The notes beneath the pieces were generated by a model, which saw only the letters and a program-made list of their open reading frames with translations, searched no databases and was not told where the DNA came from. From NCBI GenBank assembly GCA_040877935.1, contig JBBDNB010000062.1, positions 1 through 46,350 on the forward strand: a stretch of 46,350 nucleotides of DNA, in the 5' to 3' direction. The DNA is from Chitinophagales bacterium (GTDB lineage Bacteria; Bacteroidota; Bacteroidia; Chitinophagales; CAIOSU01). This document shows positions 33,160 through 42,128 of the stretch, piece after piece. The position numbers were made by a program, and so were the translations under genes. Each line of letters opens with the position of its first letter. Positions within the stretch are counted from its first letter, which is position 1.

Positions 33160-36048
33160 CTATTGCTGTGGTATAGTAAAACTTTCATAATAATTGGCCA
33201 TTTTAATATTTCCCTGCTTTCTGTATAGGTCGGAAATCATCATCGCAATATTTCCATCTTTTTGAATTTCAAAAGCCCTTTCCATATACTTTATAGCTGA
33301 AGTGGTGTCATTAATATCCAAATATACTTCACCCAGATTCATCAATAAATCAATATTGTTTGGGTATCTCTCAATACCCTCTTTATTGACCTGAATTGCT
33401 TTTTGATATTCCCCCAGTACTGCCCATGATTTTATAAGTTCAAAATAATACTCTATTGGACTATCGGAATTATTGATGATTATCCTATAATAAGGGATAG
33501 CCTTTTTGATCATATTATTTGAGGCATAAATATTCGCTACATAAATTGCAGAATTATAATAAGTTGAATCCATTTCTATAGCTCTATCAAATGCTCTAAC
33601 TGCTTCAGCTTCGTTGCCTTTAGACATATGTGCACGCCCAAGATCATATGTGGCATTAAAAAATTCCGGATATATATCCGTAGCTTTTTCAAAATGCTTA
33701 ATTCCCTGATTAAGGTATTTTCTTTGTTCCTGATGATTATTACTATTCGCATACTGCTGCATACTATAGTTAGCCAAAAGATAATGTGCTTTAGCAGATT
33801 TGTCCAGGTGCTTAATATCATGCTCCATGAGCGTTAGAGGATCCTTCCACAAACTATTTCTTGCTATGGTTTTTAATGAATATGCACTTAAAATAATAAC
33901 TACAAGAACAATAAAACTTTTTTTAATTTTTATTTCATCATTTTTAGCAATATCTATTTTAAAAACTTTTAAAAGTGAATATGCCAATACCAGGCAAAAG
34001 CCCAGAGAAGCAATATAAGTAAAGCGATCTGCCATCATACCAACTACTGGAAACACAAAATTAGAGAATACAGAAATACAGGCCAGATAATATACAATTC
34101 CAAAACTTACAATTAAATGTTTGCGGGCTATGAACAAATAAACTGCAAGAAAAAGCAATGCCAAATGCAGTATTAGGGAAATTAAAGCTTGTGGATTATC
34201 TATGGATACAGGTACGATGTAAGCATAACCATAATAAAAACCCATAGGGTGCGGGAATATCAATAGCTTTAAATATTCGCCCAGCACATATGCAGAAGTA
34301 CCGATTTTTTTATTCCAGGAGGCATCATAAGCCAAAGGCATTTCATCAAAAGTAATAGGACGATCAGTTGTAAAAAAAGTCTGGGGGCTAAGTAAAAACG
34401 GTTCCAAATTAGGTTTAGATACCGGTGTGTCAGGTTTGCCCTCTTTTAATTTTTTCTCTAATTGTGCTTTATTAAGCTCTTTTTTAAAATCAAGCTTAAC
34501 ATGTACATCAATTAACAAAACAATTGGAATAACACACAATAAAACCCTCATTATTAGCAGGGGTTTCCTGATCATATATACCGATACAATAACAATTGAT
34601 ATTGCAATGGGGACAATTATCTCTTTCACTTCTTTGCTGCCTAATATATGCTCAATTACATAACTCAATCCAAACATTATAGACAATAGAAAAACGACTT
34701 GAGAGATTCTTTTATGCAACAATCCTCTATGATGCATAAATGCCAATGTGAAAAAGACTATTGATGGTATTAGTCCTAAATCTACTTCTGTAAAAAAAGT
34801 AAAAGGAATATACACCAATGCTAAAACGCATATATAATACAACCTGTTTTTTTTCATGTTTGTAAACAACCCCAATGCAAGTACATGAAATACTAAATAC
34901 ATTGATACAGACAAATCGTAGTATGCGTTAATTAAGCTTATTATTACAATCAAAAAAACAAAGCTTACAGTTCTTACCTGCAAATTTCCATACCAAAAAA
35001 GCCCACCTGCTGATAACAGAGAAACTGAAATACAGAAATAATTATCATATAAAAAGCCAAGGGGAAGTAAAATTACACCTATCAAAAAAGTTGAGAAAAC
35101 CACCCCTCTCCCAACAGGCTTATTTGGAAACAAAAAATGATTTTCACTTTGCTCTTCAGAATCTTTCTGATATATCTTTTTCAAAAAATCAATTGAAAAA
35201 GATCTGTTGAACCACTTTACCTTTTTTCCAAACGACTCCAGTAATAAGGGTGTAATTTTGTTATCAAAAAAAAAGAAAAGCAATATCGGGATTATTAAAA
35301 GCAATGCTCCAAATACGGCCTGATATTTCAGCACATTAAAAGGCACTAAAAAAAAAGCAATCAATGTCAATGGGACATGAATAATCAAAAATTGTTTCAA
35401 CCCTGGCCTTACAAATAAAACTACTGCAATCGGAATGATGAAAGCAAAAGGCAATACACTCATTTTAGACAAGAGACCAAACAAATAACAGATTGCAATG
35501 CCTATGGCGTAGAGCCAATTGTTCTTATTTATTAAAGCTAAAGCAAAATACATGGCGCCAAGCCCGCCCAATAGACTTAGAATTTCATCCCTGTTTTTGA
35601 TATTCGCTATGGCTTCTGTGTGTAGTGGATGCGCAAGAAAAAGTAAGACTACGCTTAAAGGAAACAGTATATTAAGTTGGGGGAAGAGCTGAATCAGCAA
35701 TATCAAAAGAACCACCCCTGTCAGGGCATACAGTAGCACATTGATAAAATGACTTACATGTGGGTTATCTCCAAACAAACTATTTTCGATCGCAAAAGTA
35801 GACAACACAATAGGCCTGTATTCATAGGCATAGCCCTGATCGTCTTCATAGTATGGAGAAGTGAAAATTTCAGGGATTGCAGCAATTCCCTTTGATGTGA
35901 GCCTGTGATTTTGAGTTACCAAAACATCATCCATATTGTAAGAATGGCCAATGGTATTCCCGTAAAGCAGAAAAGTAAATAGCACAAGAAAAATACAGAT
36001 GAAACGCAACTGCTTTTGTTCTATTTTTTTTATTCTGATTACATTCAT
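33160..36048 (-). CDS. TMTC-like polytopic membrane protein with C-terminal TPRs, copy B
   Basis: A protein of 962 aa with the same architecture as copy A. The acidic pair is D40-D41 (SYNMDDVLV) in the first loop, with YEYRPIV, many membrane helices, VVGMMADRFTYIASLGF and C-terminal TPRs. The first loop (NTIGHSYNMDD to NVLLYA) is nearly identical to copy A, while the middle section (about residues 240-540) is strongly diverged. It starts with ATG at 36048. The glycosyltransferase gene lies 17 bp upstream and copy A 31 bp downstream, so they form one transcription unit. Function as for copy A: a likely GT-C enzyme, substrate unknown. Confidence 0.78.
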   Translation of the reverse strand: MNVIRIKKIEQKQLRFICIFLVLFTFLLYGNTIGHSYNMDDVLVTQNHRLTSKGIAAIPEIFTSPYYEDDQGYAYEYRPIVLSTFAIENSLFGDNPHVSHFINVLLYALTGVVLLILLIQLFPQLNILFPLSVVLLFLAHPLHTEAIANIKNRDEILSLLGGLGAMYFALALINKNNWLYAIGIAICYLFGLLSKMSVLPFAFIIPIAVVLFVRPGLKQFLIIHVPLTLIAFFLVPFNVLKYQAVFGALLLIIPILLFFFFDNKITPLLLESFGKKVKWFNRSFSIDFLKKIYQKDSEEQSENHFLFPNKPVGRGVVFSTFLIGVILLPLGFLYDNYFCISVSLLSAGGLFWYGNLQVRTVSFVFLIVIISLINAYYDLSVSMYLVFHVLALGLFTNMKKNRLYYICVLALVYIPFTFFTEVDLGLIPSIVFFTLAFMHHRGLLHKRISQVVFLLSIMFGLSYVIEHILGSKEVKEIIVPIAISIVIVSVYMIRKPLLIMRVLLCVIPIVLLIDVHVKLDFKKELNKAQLEKKLKEGKPDTPVSKPNLEPFLLSPQTFFTTDRPITFDEMPLAYDASWNKKIGTSAYVLGEYLKLLIFPHPMGFYYGYAYIVPVSIDNPQALISLILHLALLFLAVYLFIARKHLIVSFGIVYYLACISVFSNFVFPVVGMMADRFTYIASLGFCLVLAYSLLKVFKIDIAKNDEIKIKKSFIVLVVIILSAYSLKTIARNSLWKDPLTLMEHDIKHLDKSAKAHYLLANYSMQQYANSNNHQEQRKYLNQGIKHFEKATDIYPEFFNATYDLGRAHMSKGNEAEAVRAFDRAIEMDSTYYNSAIYVANIYASNNMIKKAIPYYRIIINNSDSPIEYYFELIKSWAVLGEYQKAIQVNKEGIERYPNNIDLLMNLGEVYLDINDTTSAIKYMERAFEIQKDGNIAMMISDLYRKQGNIKMANYYESFTIPQQ

Positions 36049-36065
36049 AATGTTCCTAATTAAGT

Positions 36066-36998
36066 TCAGGAATTGACAGTGTTAATCCTATTGAGCAATC
36101 TCCATATCAGTAGTTTGATTTTTTGGATATAGGTTTCTTTAAATGCTTCCTGTTTCAAATCAGAATCAACATTATATTTCTTCAACATTTCTGAATATGA
36201 ATTAAAACACGGCATTAGATGTGGATCTTTATCCTCATAAAAACACTGTAAAGTAGTAGGATTAAAATGAATAAATACTACAGGCCATTGCCCATTGATC
36301 AGCACTTTACCATTATGCTCACCTCTTCTGCAGATATCAAGGTTCCACCCGGCCAAATTACATCCCTTATGCTCTAATACTTTTGTTTTTGGTTCAATGA
36401 TTGGTATTAGGTCAAGGTATTTCTGATCATCAAAAAGACCCCGCATGTAATTTTTTTGACAGCGATACAAACAACATCCTGCCCACCACTCTATTGCAGA
36501 AATTGCATTTTTATTAACTGCAACAAAACCGGCATTATACAAACCTACTCTAAAATTCGCTTCCAACCAGTTTTGGTTTTCCAATGGATCTCTAGAATAA
36601 TTATGGGGAGTAAGCAACACATTATAATTACTTAGTTCTTTGAACAAAAAATTAAAAGCTCCAAAAAATGCAATGTCATTGTCGACATAAATCACCTTCT
36701 GCAACATTATTTCCCTGAGCAAATAAAGTAAAAAAACCGGTTTCATTGTCCAACGCAATTTGTCTGCGTTTGCATTGTATTTCTTTAATATACTTTGACT
36801 CAGGTTATCTTTACAACAATCGTGGGGAGTATAAAATATGACATTATCAAAAGGGCTTTCAATAGAACCTACATCATCTACATCTGTAATTAAAACATGA
36901 AGACACACATCTTTATCTATTTCATAAAGCGATTCATAAAGCACAAACACTTTATGCAGATGGCTTTCAGTAGATATAGTTGCGAAATTGTAAGTCAT
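36066..36998 (-). CDS. Putative GT-A fold glycosyltransferase
   Basis: A protein of 310 aa. It opens like a nucleotide-diphospho-sugar transferase: NFATISTESHLHKVFVLYESL. The DxD metal/sugar-nucleotide motif is VIYVDNDIAFF (D106-N-D108). Further landmarks are FRVGLYNAGFVAVNK, DDQKYLDLIP, NLAGWNLD and VVFIHF, as in GT8-like or related families. There is no signal peptide; a basic helical C-terminus could touch the membrane. It lies between the epimerase (15 bp) and TMTC-like copy B (17 bp), and probably builds the glycan used in this locus. Confidence 0.75.
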   Translation of the reverse strand: MTYNFATISTESHLHKVFVLYESLYEIDKDVCLHVLITDVDDVGSIESPFDNVIFYTPHDCCKDNLSQSILKKYNANADKLRWTMKPVFLLYLLREIMLQKVIYVDNDIAFFGAFNFLFKELSNYNVLLTPHNYSRDPLENQNWLEANFRVGLYNAGFVAVNKNAISAIEWWAGCCLYRCQKNYMRGLFDDQKYLDLIPIIEPKTKVLEHKGCNLAGWNLDICRRGEHNGKVLINGQWPVVFIHFNPTTLQCFYEDKDPHLMPCFNSYSEMLKKYNVDSDLKQEAFKETYIQKIKLLIWRLLNRINTVNS

Positions 36999-37013
36999 AA
37001 TTGATCTTGAAAA

Positions 37014-37988
37014 TCACTTTGTGTTTTTGTAATAAGTTTTAAACCAACTGGCCATTTCAGCAATTCCTGACTTTAAATCAGTAGCCGGTTTATAAGTAAT
37101 AATATCCTGTAGCAAACTTGTATCAGCATGTGTATGACTAAGTTCATTATCAGGTAATGGTGCAACATTGAAAATGGCTTCCTTATTTAAGTTTTTGCTA
37201 ATTTCCTGAAGATAATCTTTTACTGATACAGGGTTTCCATAACCAATATTAAAACAAGCGGTGTCAGACTTCATATGACCTTCCAATACCTTCTCTGACA
37301 ACAGTTCAATAGATTTTACAATATCTGATACATGGGTAAAATCCCGGGAAACTTTACCTCCATTGTAAAGCGTAAGGGCATTCCCCTTTTCTACTGACTC
37401 CATAAATTTCCACCCGGCCATATCTTTGCGCACCCATGAACCATAAACTGTAAAAAAACGAAGTCCAATACATTGCAAATTAAATTGCTTGGCGTAATTT
37501 GAAGCTGTAAGCTCATTGATTCTTTTGGTTGTGCCATAAAAGGACAATTGTTGATCTACCTGTTCGCTTTCCTTGAAAACAGGGTTGTTATTGTTGTAAA
37601 CCGAAGAGCTGCTTGCATAAATAATCTTGTTGACCCCATTAATTCTGCTTGCCTCCAATACATTGTAAAAACCCTGTACATTGGTATCAAAATATAGTTT
37701 CGGGTCTATAGCAGATTTGGCAATACCAGTGCAGGCCGCAAGGTGAATTACAAGGTCGGGCTTAAATTTTCCAATCACCGTTTTTAGCGCATCATAGTTT
37801 CTGATATCAGTTTCCAGGTACTCAATTTCCTCTGGCAGTTCCCTGAGCCTGTCGCCATTTATATTAGCTACACTTCCATCTGTAATATCAATACCAAATA
37901 CAGTATAGTCTCCATATAGTTTTCGGGCAAGGTGAAATCCTATAAAACCTGCAATTCCGGTAATCAGTAGTTTTGGTTTCCTGTTCAT
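37014..37988 (-). CDS. NAD-dependent epimerase, UDP-glucuronate 4-epimerase-like
   Basis: A short-chain epimerase/dehydratase of about 324 aa. The Rossmann motif is LLITGIAGFIGFHLARKL. The active site has SSSSVY, then Y-x3-K in FYGTTKRINE. The stretch LRFFTVYGSWVRKDMAGWKF closely resembles the FFTVYGPWGRPDMA signature of UDP-glucuronate 4-epimerases. I chose the ATG at 37988; a longer in-frame form would reach 38048 and overlap asnB by 41 bp. A TATATTTT box (38004-37997) lies 8 bp upstream of the ATG. It probably supplies a UDP-sugar to the neighbouring glycosyltransferase. Confidence 0.85.
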   Translation of the reverse strand: MNRKPKLLITGIAGFIGFHLARKLYGDYTVFGIDITDGSVANINGDRLRELPEEIEYLETDIRNYDALKTVIGKFKPDLVIHLAACTGIAKSAIDPKLYFDTNVQGFYNVLEASRINGVNKIIYASSSSVYNNNNPVFKESEQVDQQLSFYGTTKRINELTASNYAKQFNLQCIGLRFFTVYGSWVRKDMAGWKFMESVEKGNALTLYNGGKVSRDFTHVSDIVKSIELLSEKVLEGHMKSDTACFNIGYGNPVSVKDYLQEISKNLNKEAIFNVAPLPDNELSHTHADTSLLQDIITYKPATDLKSGIAEMASWFKTYYKNTK

Positions 37989-38007
37989 CTTTGGCGAAAA
38001 TATAAAA

Positions 38008-39786
38008 TTAAGCCATCCATTTGTCAAACCACTTATCCATAACGGCAATTTTCCACTTTCGCCAATCGTAGGGTTTATTCATTAGGTGGTCAAGGTAATC
38101 ATCCGAAAACGTCCCCTGCTTTTTAAGTTTTGACTGTTGAAAAACTTTGCTGTAAAAATCTTTTTTCATATAATACTGATCTGGCCCTACAAAACCTTGT
38201 TTCTCACGGTTTATAATAGATTGGGGCAATTTTCCTTTAATATTTTCATGTAGACAGTATTTTTTGACTTCGGATTTATAGTAAGCATCCTCGTGATAGG
38301 AAAATATGGTTTCAAATAATTCGTGATCCAAAAAAGGCACCCTTACTTCCAATGAATTGGCCATACTCGCCCGATCTACTTTCACGAGGATAAGTTCTGC
38401 CATAAAACATTTGATGTCCATATACTGCATTTGCTTCAAGGGACTCCATTCTTTTTTCAAATGCTTGCGGTAAAACCAAAGCGGGTCTTCTGGAATATAT
38501 TGATGCAGATCTGGGTGCAACAATTTTTTAAGTTCGTCAACATTAAACTCGCCCATAGAGGCAGCATCGGCATAAAATTTCACCGGATCGGCCTTGCCAT
38601 TGATCAATTGCTTGATTTTTCCTTTAATGCTTTTAGGATGTGTAATCCGGTAATATTCTTTTTGCCACCAGTATCCTCCAAAAATTTCATCGGCTCCTTC
38701 TCCCGATAATACCGCTTTTACATTTTTTCGGGCCAATTTACTCACCAAATAGGTAGGCACAATTGAAATATCGGCAATCGGCTCGTCATAGACCTGTGGC
38801 ATTTCATCGACATAATCCAAAGAAGTAGCGTCCAACAATTGACTTTGTAGCGGAATGTCCAGGTGATTGGCCACAATTTGGGCATATTGATGTTCAGAGC
38901 GTTCCCAATTTTCAAAACCAATGCTAAAGGCCTGTGCATGGGGATAATTGTTTTGTTTCAAATAGGCTGCAATGGCACTGCTGTCATAGCCTCCGCTTAA
39001 AAACATGCCCACCGGAACATCGGCCCTGGAATGCCTTTGAACCGATTTTCGCAAAAATTCATCAACCATAGCCGGCAATTCTCCTTTTGGATCTTTTTTG
39101 TTTCCGCTTTCCAATTTCCAATATTCATGAATCGCAGTTGTATTGGCCACTGTATCATACTCCAGGTAATGGGCAGGCGGCAATTTGTGTACATTTTCAT
39201 ATATGCTTTTGGGCGATGGCACATAGCGATACACCATAAAATCACAGACTGCCGACCAGTCAGTGTCCATTTGAAACAAGCCACTTGCGCGCAATGCTTT
39301 TAATTCGGAAGCAAAACCAAATGTATTTTTTTGATGCGTGTAGTAAAGTGGTTTGATGCCGAATCGATCACGAACCAGGTGAAGCTTTTTGTTTTTAGAG
39401 TCGTATATGGCAAAGGCAAACATTCCCTTGAAGCGGTCAATGGACTTTGTTCCCCAGGCGTGCCAGGCTTTTAAAACCACTTCGGTATCAGAATCTGAAA
39501 TGAAAGTGTATCCCTTTTGTTCCAGCTCTTTTCTGATTTCCCTGAAATTATAGACTTCGCCATTATAGCTAATAGTCAGGCCTAACTCCTGAAAGTGCAT
39601 CGGCTGGTTTCCTTTGTCTGACAGGTCGAAAAAGGAAAGGCGGGTATGGACCATGCATGTATTGGATCCTGGAATATTGAAAACTCCATAAGCATCCGGT
39701 CCCCGGTGCTTCAGTGAATCAGCAACAGCTTCCAGTATGTCGTCCTCTATGTTTATTTCACTTATAAATCCTGCTATTCCACACAT
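38008..39786 (-). CDS. asnB: Asparagine synthase (glutamine-hydrolysing), AsnB type
   Basis: A protein of 592 aa. The N-terminal class II glutaminase domain has the nucleophile C2 (MCGIAGF), with LKHRGPDAYG and ISYNGEVYNF. The synthetase domain has the PP-loop FLSGGYDSSAIAAYL and LSGEGADEIFGGY. Near the C-terminus, LEVRVPFLDHELFE is typical. AsnB relatives in polysaccharide clusters often amidate sugars (for example glucuronamide-type residues), and here it is first in a run with a glucuronate-type epimerase and a glycosyltransferase. Sugar amidation is therefore a real alternative to free Asn synthesis (inference). Confidence 0.88.
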   Translation of the reverse strand: MCGIAGFISEINIEDDILEAVADSLKHRGPDAYGVFNIPGSNTCMVHTRLSFFDLSDKGNQPMHFQELGLTISYNGEVYNFREIRKELEQKGYTFISDSDTEVVLKAWHAWGTKSIDRFKGMFAFAIYDSKNKKLHLVRDRFGIKPLYYTHQKNTFGFASELKALRASGLFQMDTDWSAVCDFMVYRYVPSPKSIYENVHKLPPAHYLEYDTVANTTAIHEYWKLESGNKKDPKGELPAMVDEFLRKSVQRHSRADVPVGMFLSGGYDSSAIAAYLKQNNYPHAQAFSIGFENWERSEHQYAQIVANHLDIPLQSQLLDATSLDYVDEMPQVYDEPIADISIVPTYLVSKLARKNVKAVLSGEGADEIFGGYWWQKEYYRITHPKSIKGKIKQLINGKADPVKFYADAASMGEFNVDELKKLLHPDLHQYIPEDPLWFYRKHLKKEWSPLKQMQYMDIKCFMAELILVKVDRASMANSLEVRVPFLDHELFETIFSYHEDAYYKSEVKKYCLHENIKGKLPQSIINREKQGFVGPDQYYMKKDFYSKVFQQSKLKKQGTFSDDYLDHLMNKPYDWRKWKIAVMDKWFDKWMA

Positions 39787-39957
39787 GTTCTGCTATGCTG
39801 ATCGTTCTATCGAATAAAATGGGAAACAAGTTAAGAACTTAGCTTGAGAGATAAAGAATTTATCAGGAAAGTACAGGGCAACCGTATCAAAACATACCTC
39901 TACAAGGAGTCATTACAATCCCGAAGATATGTCAGGCGGGTGACAATCGTTTTTGTG

Positions 39958-39990
39958 AGACTTCCCGAGTCTTTGAGACTTTTAAAGTCT
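39958..39990. repeat. Two tandem REP-like hairpins upstream of argB
   Basis: AGACT-TCCCG-AGTCT (39958-39972) and AGACTTT-T-AAAGTCT (39976-39990) share the AGACT...AGTCT arms. They lie in the 295-bp gap between the divergent asnB and argB genes. No T tract follows, so they do not look like terminators. Nothing else clear was found in this gap. Confidence 0.5.
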
Positions 39991-40081
39991 ATATTCATTT
40001 GGCCTTGGCACATTGTCTCCGTCCAAAATTTGCATAATCCAAAAAAAATGCTGATTATTTAGCCCAATCAAAAAATAGACA

Positions 40082-40903
40082 ATGGGAGCAAAAAGAGCTC
40101 TGATCAAATACGGTGGCAATGCCATGCTCAATGACACCTTGAAAATTGAAATTGCCCGAAAAATCAAAAAACTTACTGAAAGCGGTTACCAGGTGATTTT
40201 GGTGCACGGAGGCGGGCCTTTTATCAATTCCAGCCTGGAAGAAGCCAATATTCAATCTCAGTTTATCGATGGCCACAGGGTCACTACCAAAGAAGCACTG
40301 CGCTTTATAGAACGTACGCTCAAGGGCGAAGTCAACAGTGATCTGGTGAAACACCTAAACAATGCTGGGCTCAATTCTGTAGGACTCTCAGGTAAAGATG
40401 GACAATGTATTATAGCCGAAAAAAGAATGCACAAAGATTCCACGGGCAATTCGGTTGATCTCGGTTCAGTGGGTAATGTGAAAAAAGTAAACACCAAATT
40501 GCCAGAACTACTGCTTGAAAATGCTTATACTCCCGTAATGACATGTATTGCGGCAGATGAGAATTTTGATGATTTCAATATCAATGCCGATATGTTTGCC
40601 GGACATTTGGCCGGAGCATTAAAAGTAGATTATTATATTGTGCTCACAGATGTTGATGGTTTGCTAAAAGACATCAATCGTCCCGAATCAATTTTACATC
40701 AAATCTCTGTAAATCAGATTCCGGAACTTAAAAATGAGGTCATTAAAGGGGGAATGATCCCAAAAGTAGAATCCTGTGAAATTGCTTTAGCAAATGGAGC
40801 CAAGACCGCAGTAATACTCAATGGAACCAAACCCGAAAGCATTGAAGACTACCTGATTAAAGGAAAAAATACCGGGACAACAATCACAGCAAAGAATATC
40901 TGA
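40082..40903 (+). CDS. argB: Acetylglutamate kinase
   Basis: A protein of 273 aa that phosphorylates N-acetylglutamate, the second step of arginine synthesis. Amino-acid-kinase fold motifs: ALIKYGGNAM, VILVHGGGPFIN, NSVGLSGKDGQ, YYIVLTDVDGLL and IKGGMIPKVESC. It is first in the cluster argB-argD-argC-argJ. No ArgR box was recognised upstream. Confidence 0.95.
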   Translation: MGAKRALIKYGGNAMLNDTLKIEIARKIKKLTESGYQVILVHGGGPFINSSLEEANIQSQFIDGHRVTTKEALRFIERTLKGEVNSDLVKHLNNAGLNSVGLSGKDGQCIIAEKRMHKDSTGNSVDLGSVGNVKKVNTKLPELLLENAYTPVMTCIAADENFDDFNINADMFAGHLAGALKVDYYIVLTDVDGLLKDINRPESILHQISVNQIPELKNEVIKGGMIPKVESCEIALANGAKTAVILNGTKPESIEDYLIKGKNTGTTITAKNI

Positions 40904-40930
40904 AACATTAATCAACAATCAATTACAAGA

Positions 40931-42127
40931 ATGGAATTAAGCACAAAACAGCTTCACGAAAAAGATCAGAAATATTATTTGCCAACATTTAAGCGCTATC
41001 CACTTGCCTTCAAAAAAGGCAGTGGCTGCTATTTGTGGGATATGGAAGACAATAAATACTTAGATGTACTGGCCGGAATTGCGGTCAATAATGTGGGGCA
41101 TTGCCATCCTAAAGTGGTCAAAGCCATACAGGAACAAGCCGAAAAGCTCATTCACATTTCCAATTTTTATGTGAGCCCTCAACAGGTTGAATTATCTGAA
41201 AAACTCACTGCACTCAGCGGATTGAGTAGGGTATTTCTCACCAATAGCGGAGCAGAATCGGTAGAGGGTGCTATGAAAATTGCACGCAAATATGCCTTTA
41301 AAAAAGGCAAAGGCGGCAGTATTATTGCTATGGAAAATTCCTTTCACGGAAGAACCTTAGCAACCATTGCCACAGGAAAAAAGAAATACCAAGAAGGCTT
41401 CGCTCCCATTCCGGAGGGATTTTACCGCGTGCCTTTCAACAGTTTAGAAGCTATCAAAGCTCATATAAACAACGATATTGCAGCCATTATTCTTGAACCT
41501 GTTCAGGGCGAGGGAGGCATACATTCAGTCCAGGTAGAATTTCTCAAAGAATTAAGGGAATTATGCGATAAAAACGATATTCTTTTGATCTTTGATGAAA
41601 TTCAATGCGGAATAGGAAGAACAGGAAAGATGTTTGCTAAAGAACACTATGGAGTTGAACCGGATATTATGACACTTGCCAAAGGCCTGGGAGGCGGAAC
41701 TCCGGTTGGTGCTTTCCTTTGCAATGAAAAAGTGGCCCGCGCCATAAATTTTGGCGATCACGGTACTACTTTTGGTGGAAATCCGCTGGTTTGTGCAGCA
41801 GCCATTGCTACGCTCAATGTCATTGAAGATGAAAAGCTTTGCGAAAATGCGCTGGATCTTGGAAACTGGCTTATGGAGGCTCTTGAAAAAATGAAAACTG
41901 ATTTCCCGATTATTAAAGAGGTTCGCGGAAAAGGGCTGATGATAGGCGTTGAATTGAAAAAACCTGCCGGGGAACTGGTAAAAATGCTCATGGAAAAGAA
42001 AATTCTGGCGAATGCCACAGCAGACAATGTATTGCGATTAGTACCACCATTGAACATCAAAAAAGAGGAATTGCAGTATTTACTCAATAATATTGCAGAC
42101 TGTCTAACAGAAATGGAGAAAAAATAA
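40931..42127 (+). CDS. argD: Acetylornithine aminotransferase
   Basis: A class III PLP aminotransferase of 398 aa. Motifs: YLDVLAGIAVNNVGHCHPKV, LTNSGAESVEGAMKIARKYA, NSFHGRTLATIATGK, LIFDEIQCGIGRTGKMFA, and the PLP Lys in TLAKGLGGGTPVGAF, then DHGTTFGGNPLVC. It makes acetylornithine from N-acetylglutamate semialdehyde. It starts 27 bp after argB and ends 1 bp before argC. Confidence 0.94.
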   Translation: MELSTKQLHEKDQKYYLPTFKRYPLAFKKGSGCYLWDMEDNKYLDVLAGIAVNNVGHCHPKVVKAIQEQAEKLIHISNFYVSPQQVELSEKLTALSGLSRVFLTNSGAESVEGAMKIARKYAFKKGKGGSIIAMENSFHGRTLATIATGKKKYQEGFAPIPEGFYRVPFNSLEAIKAHINNDIAAIILEPVQGEGGIHSVQVEFLKELRELCDKNDILLIFDEIQCGIGRTGKMFAKEHYGVEPDIMTLAKGLGGGTPVGAFLCNEKVARAINFGDHGTTFGGNPLVCAAAIATLNVIEDEKLCENALDLGNWLMEALEKMKTDFPIIKEVRGKGLMIGVELKKPAGELVKMLMEKKILANATADNVLRLVPPLNIKKEELQYLLNNIADCLTEMEKK

Positions 42128-42128
42128 A

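Noticed and set aside
37989-38048. Longer N-terminus of the epimerase overlapping asnB
   Set aside because: The extra 20 residues precede the Rossmann motif start and resemble no epimerase N-terminus; the ATG at 37988 gives the normal form.
39844-40062. A 72-aa ORF upstream of argB
   Set aside because: It spans REP-like hairpins and non-coding sequence, with no start context or recognisable motif.
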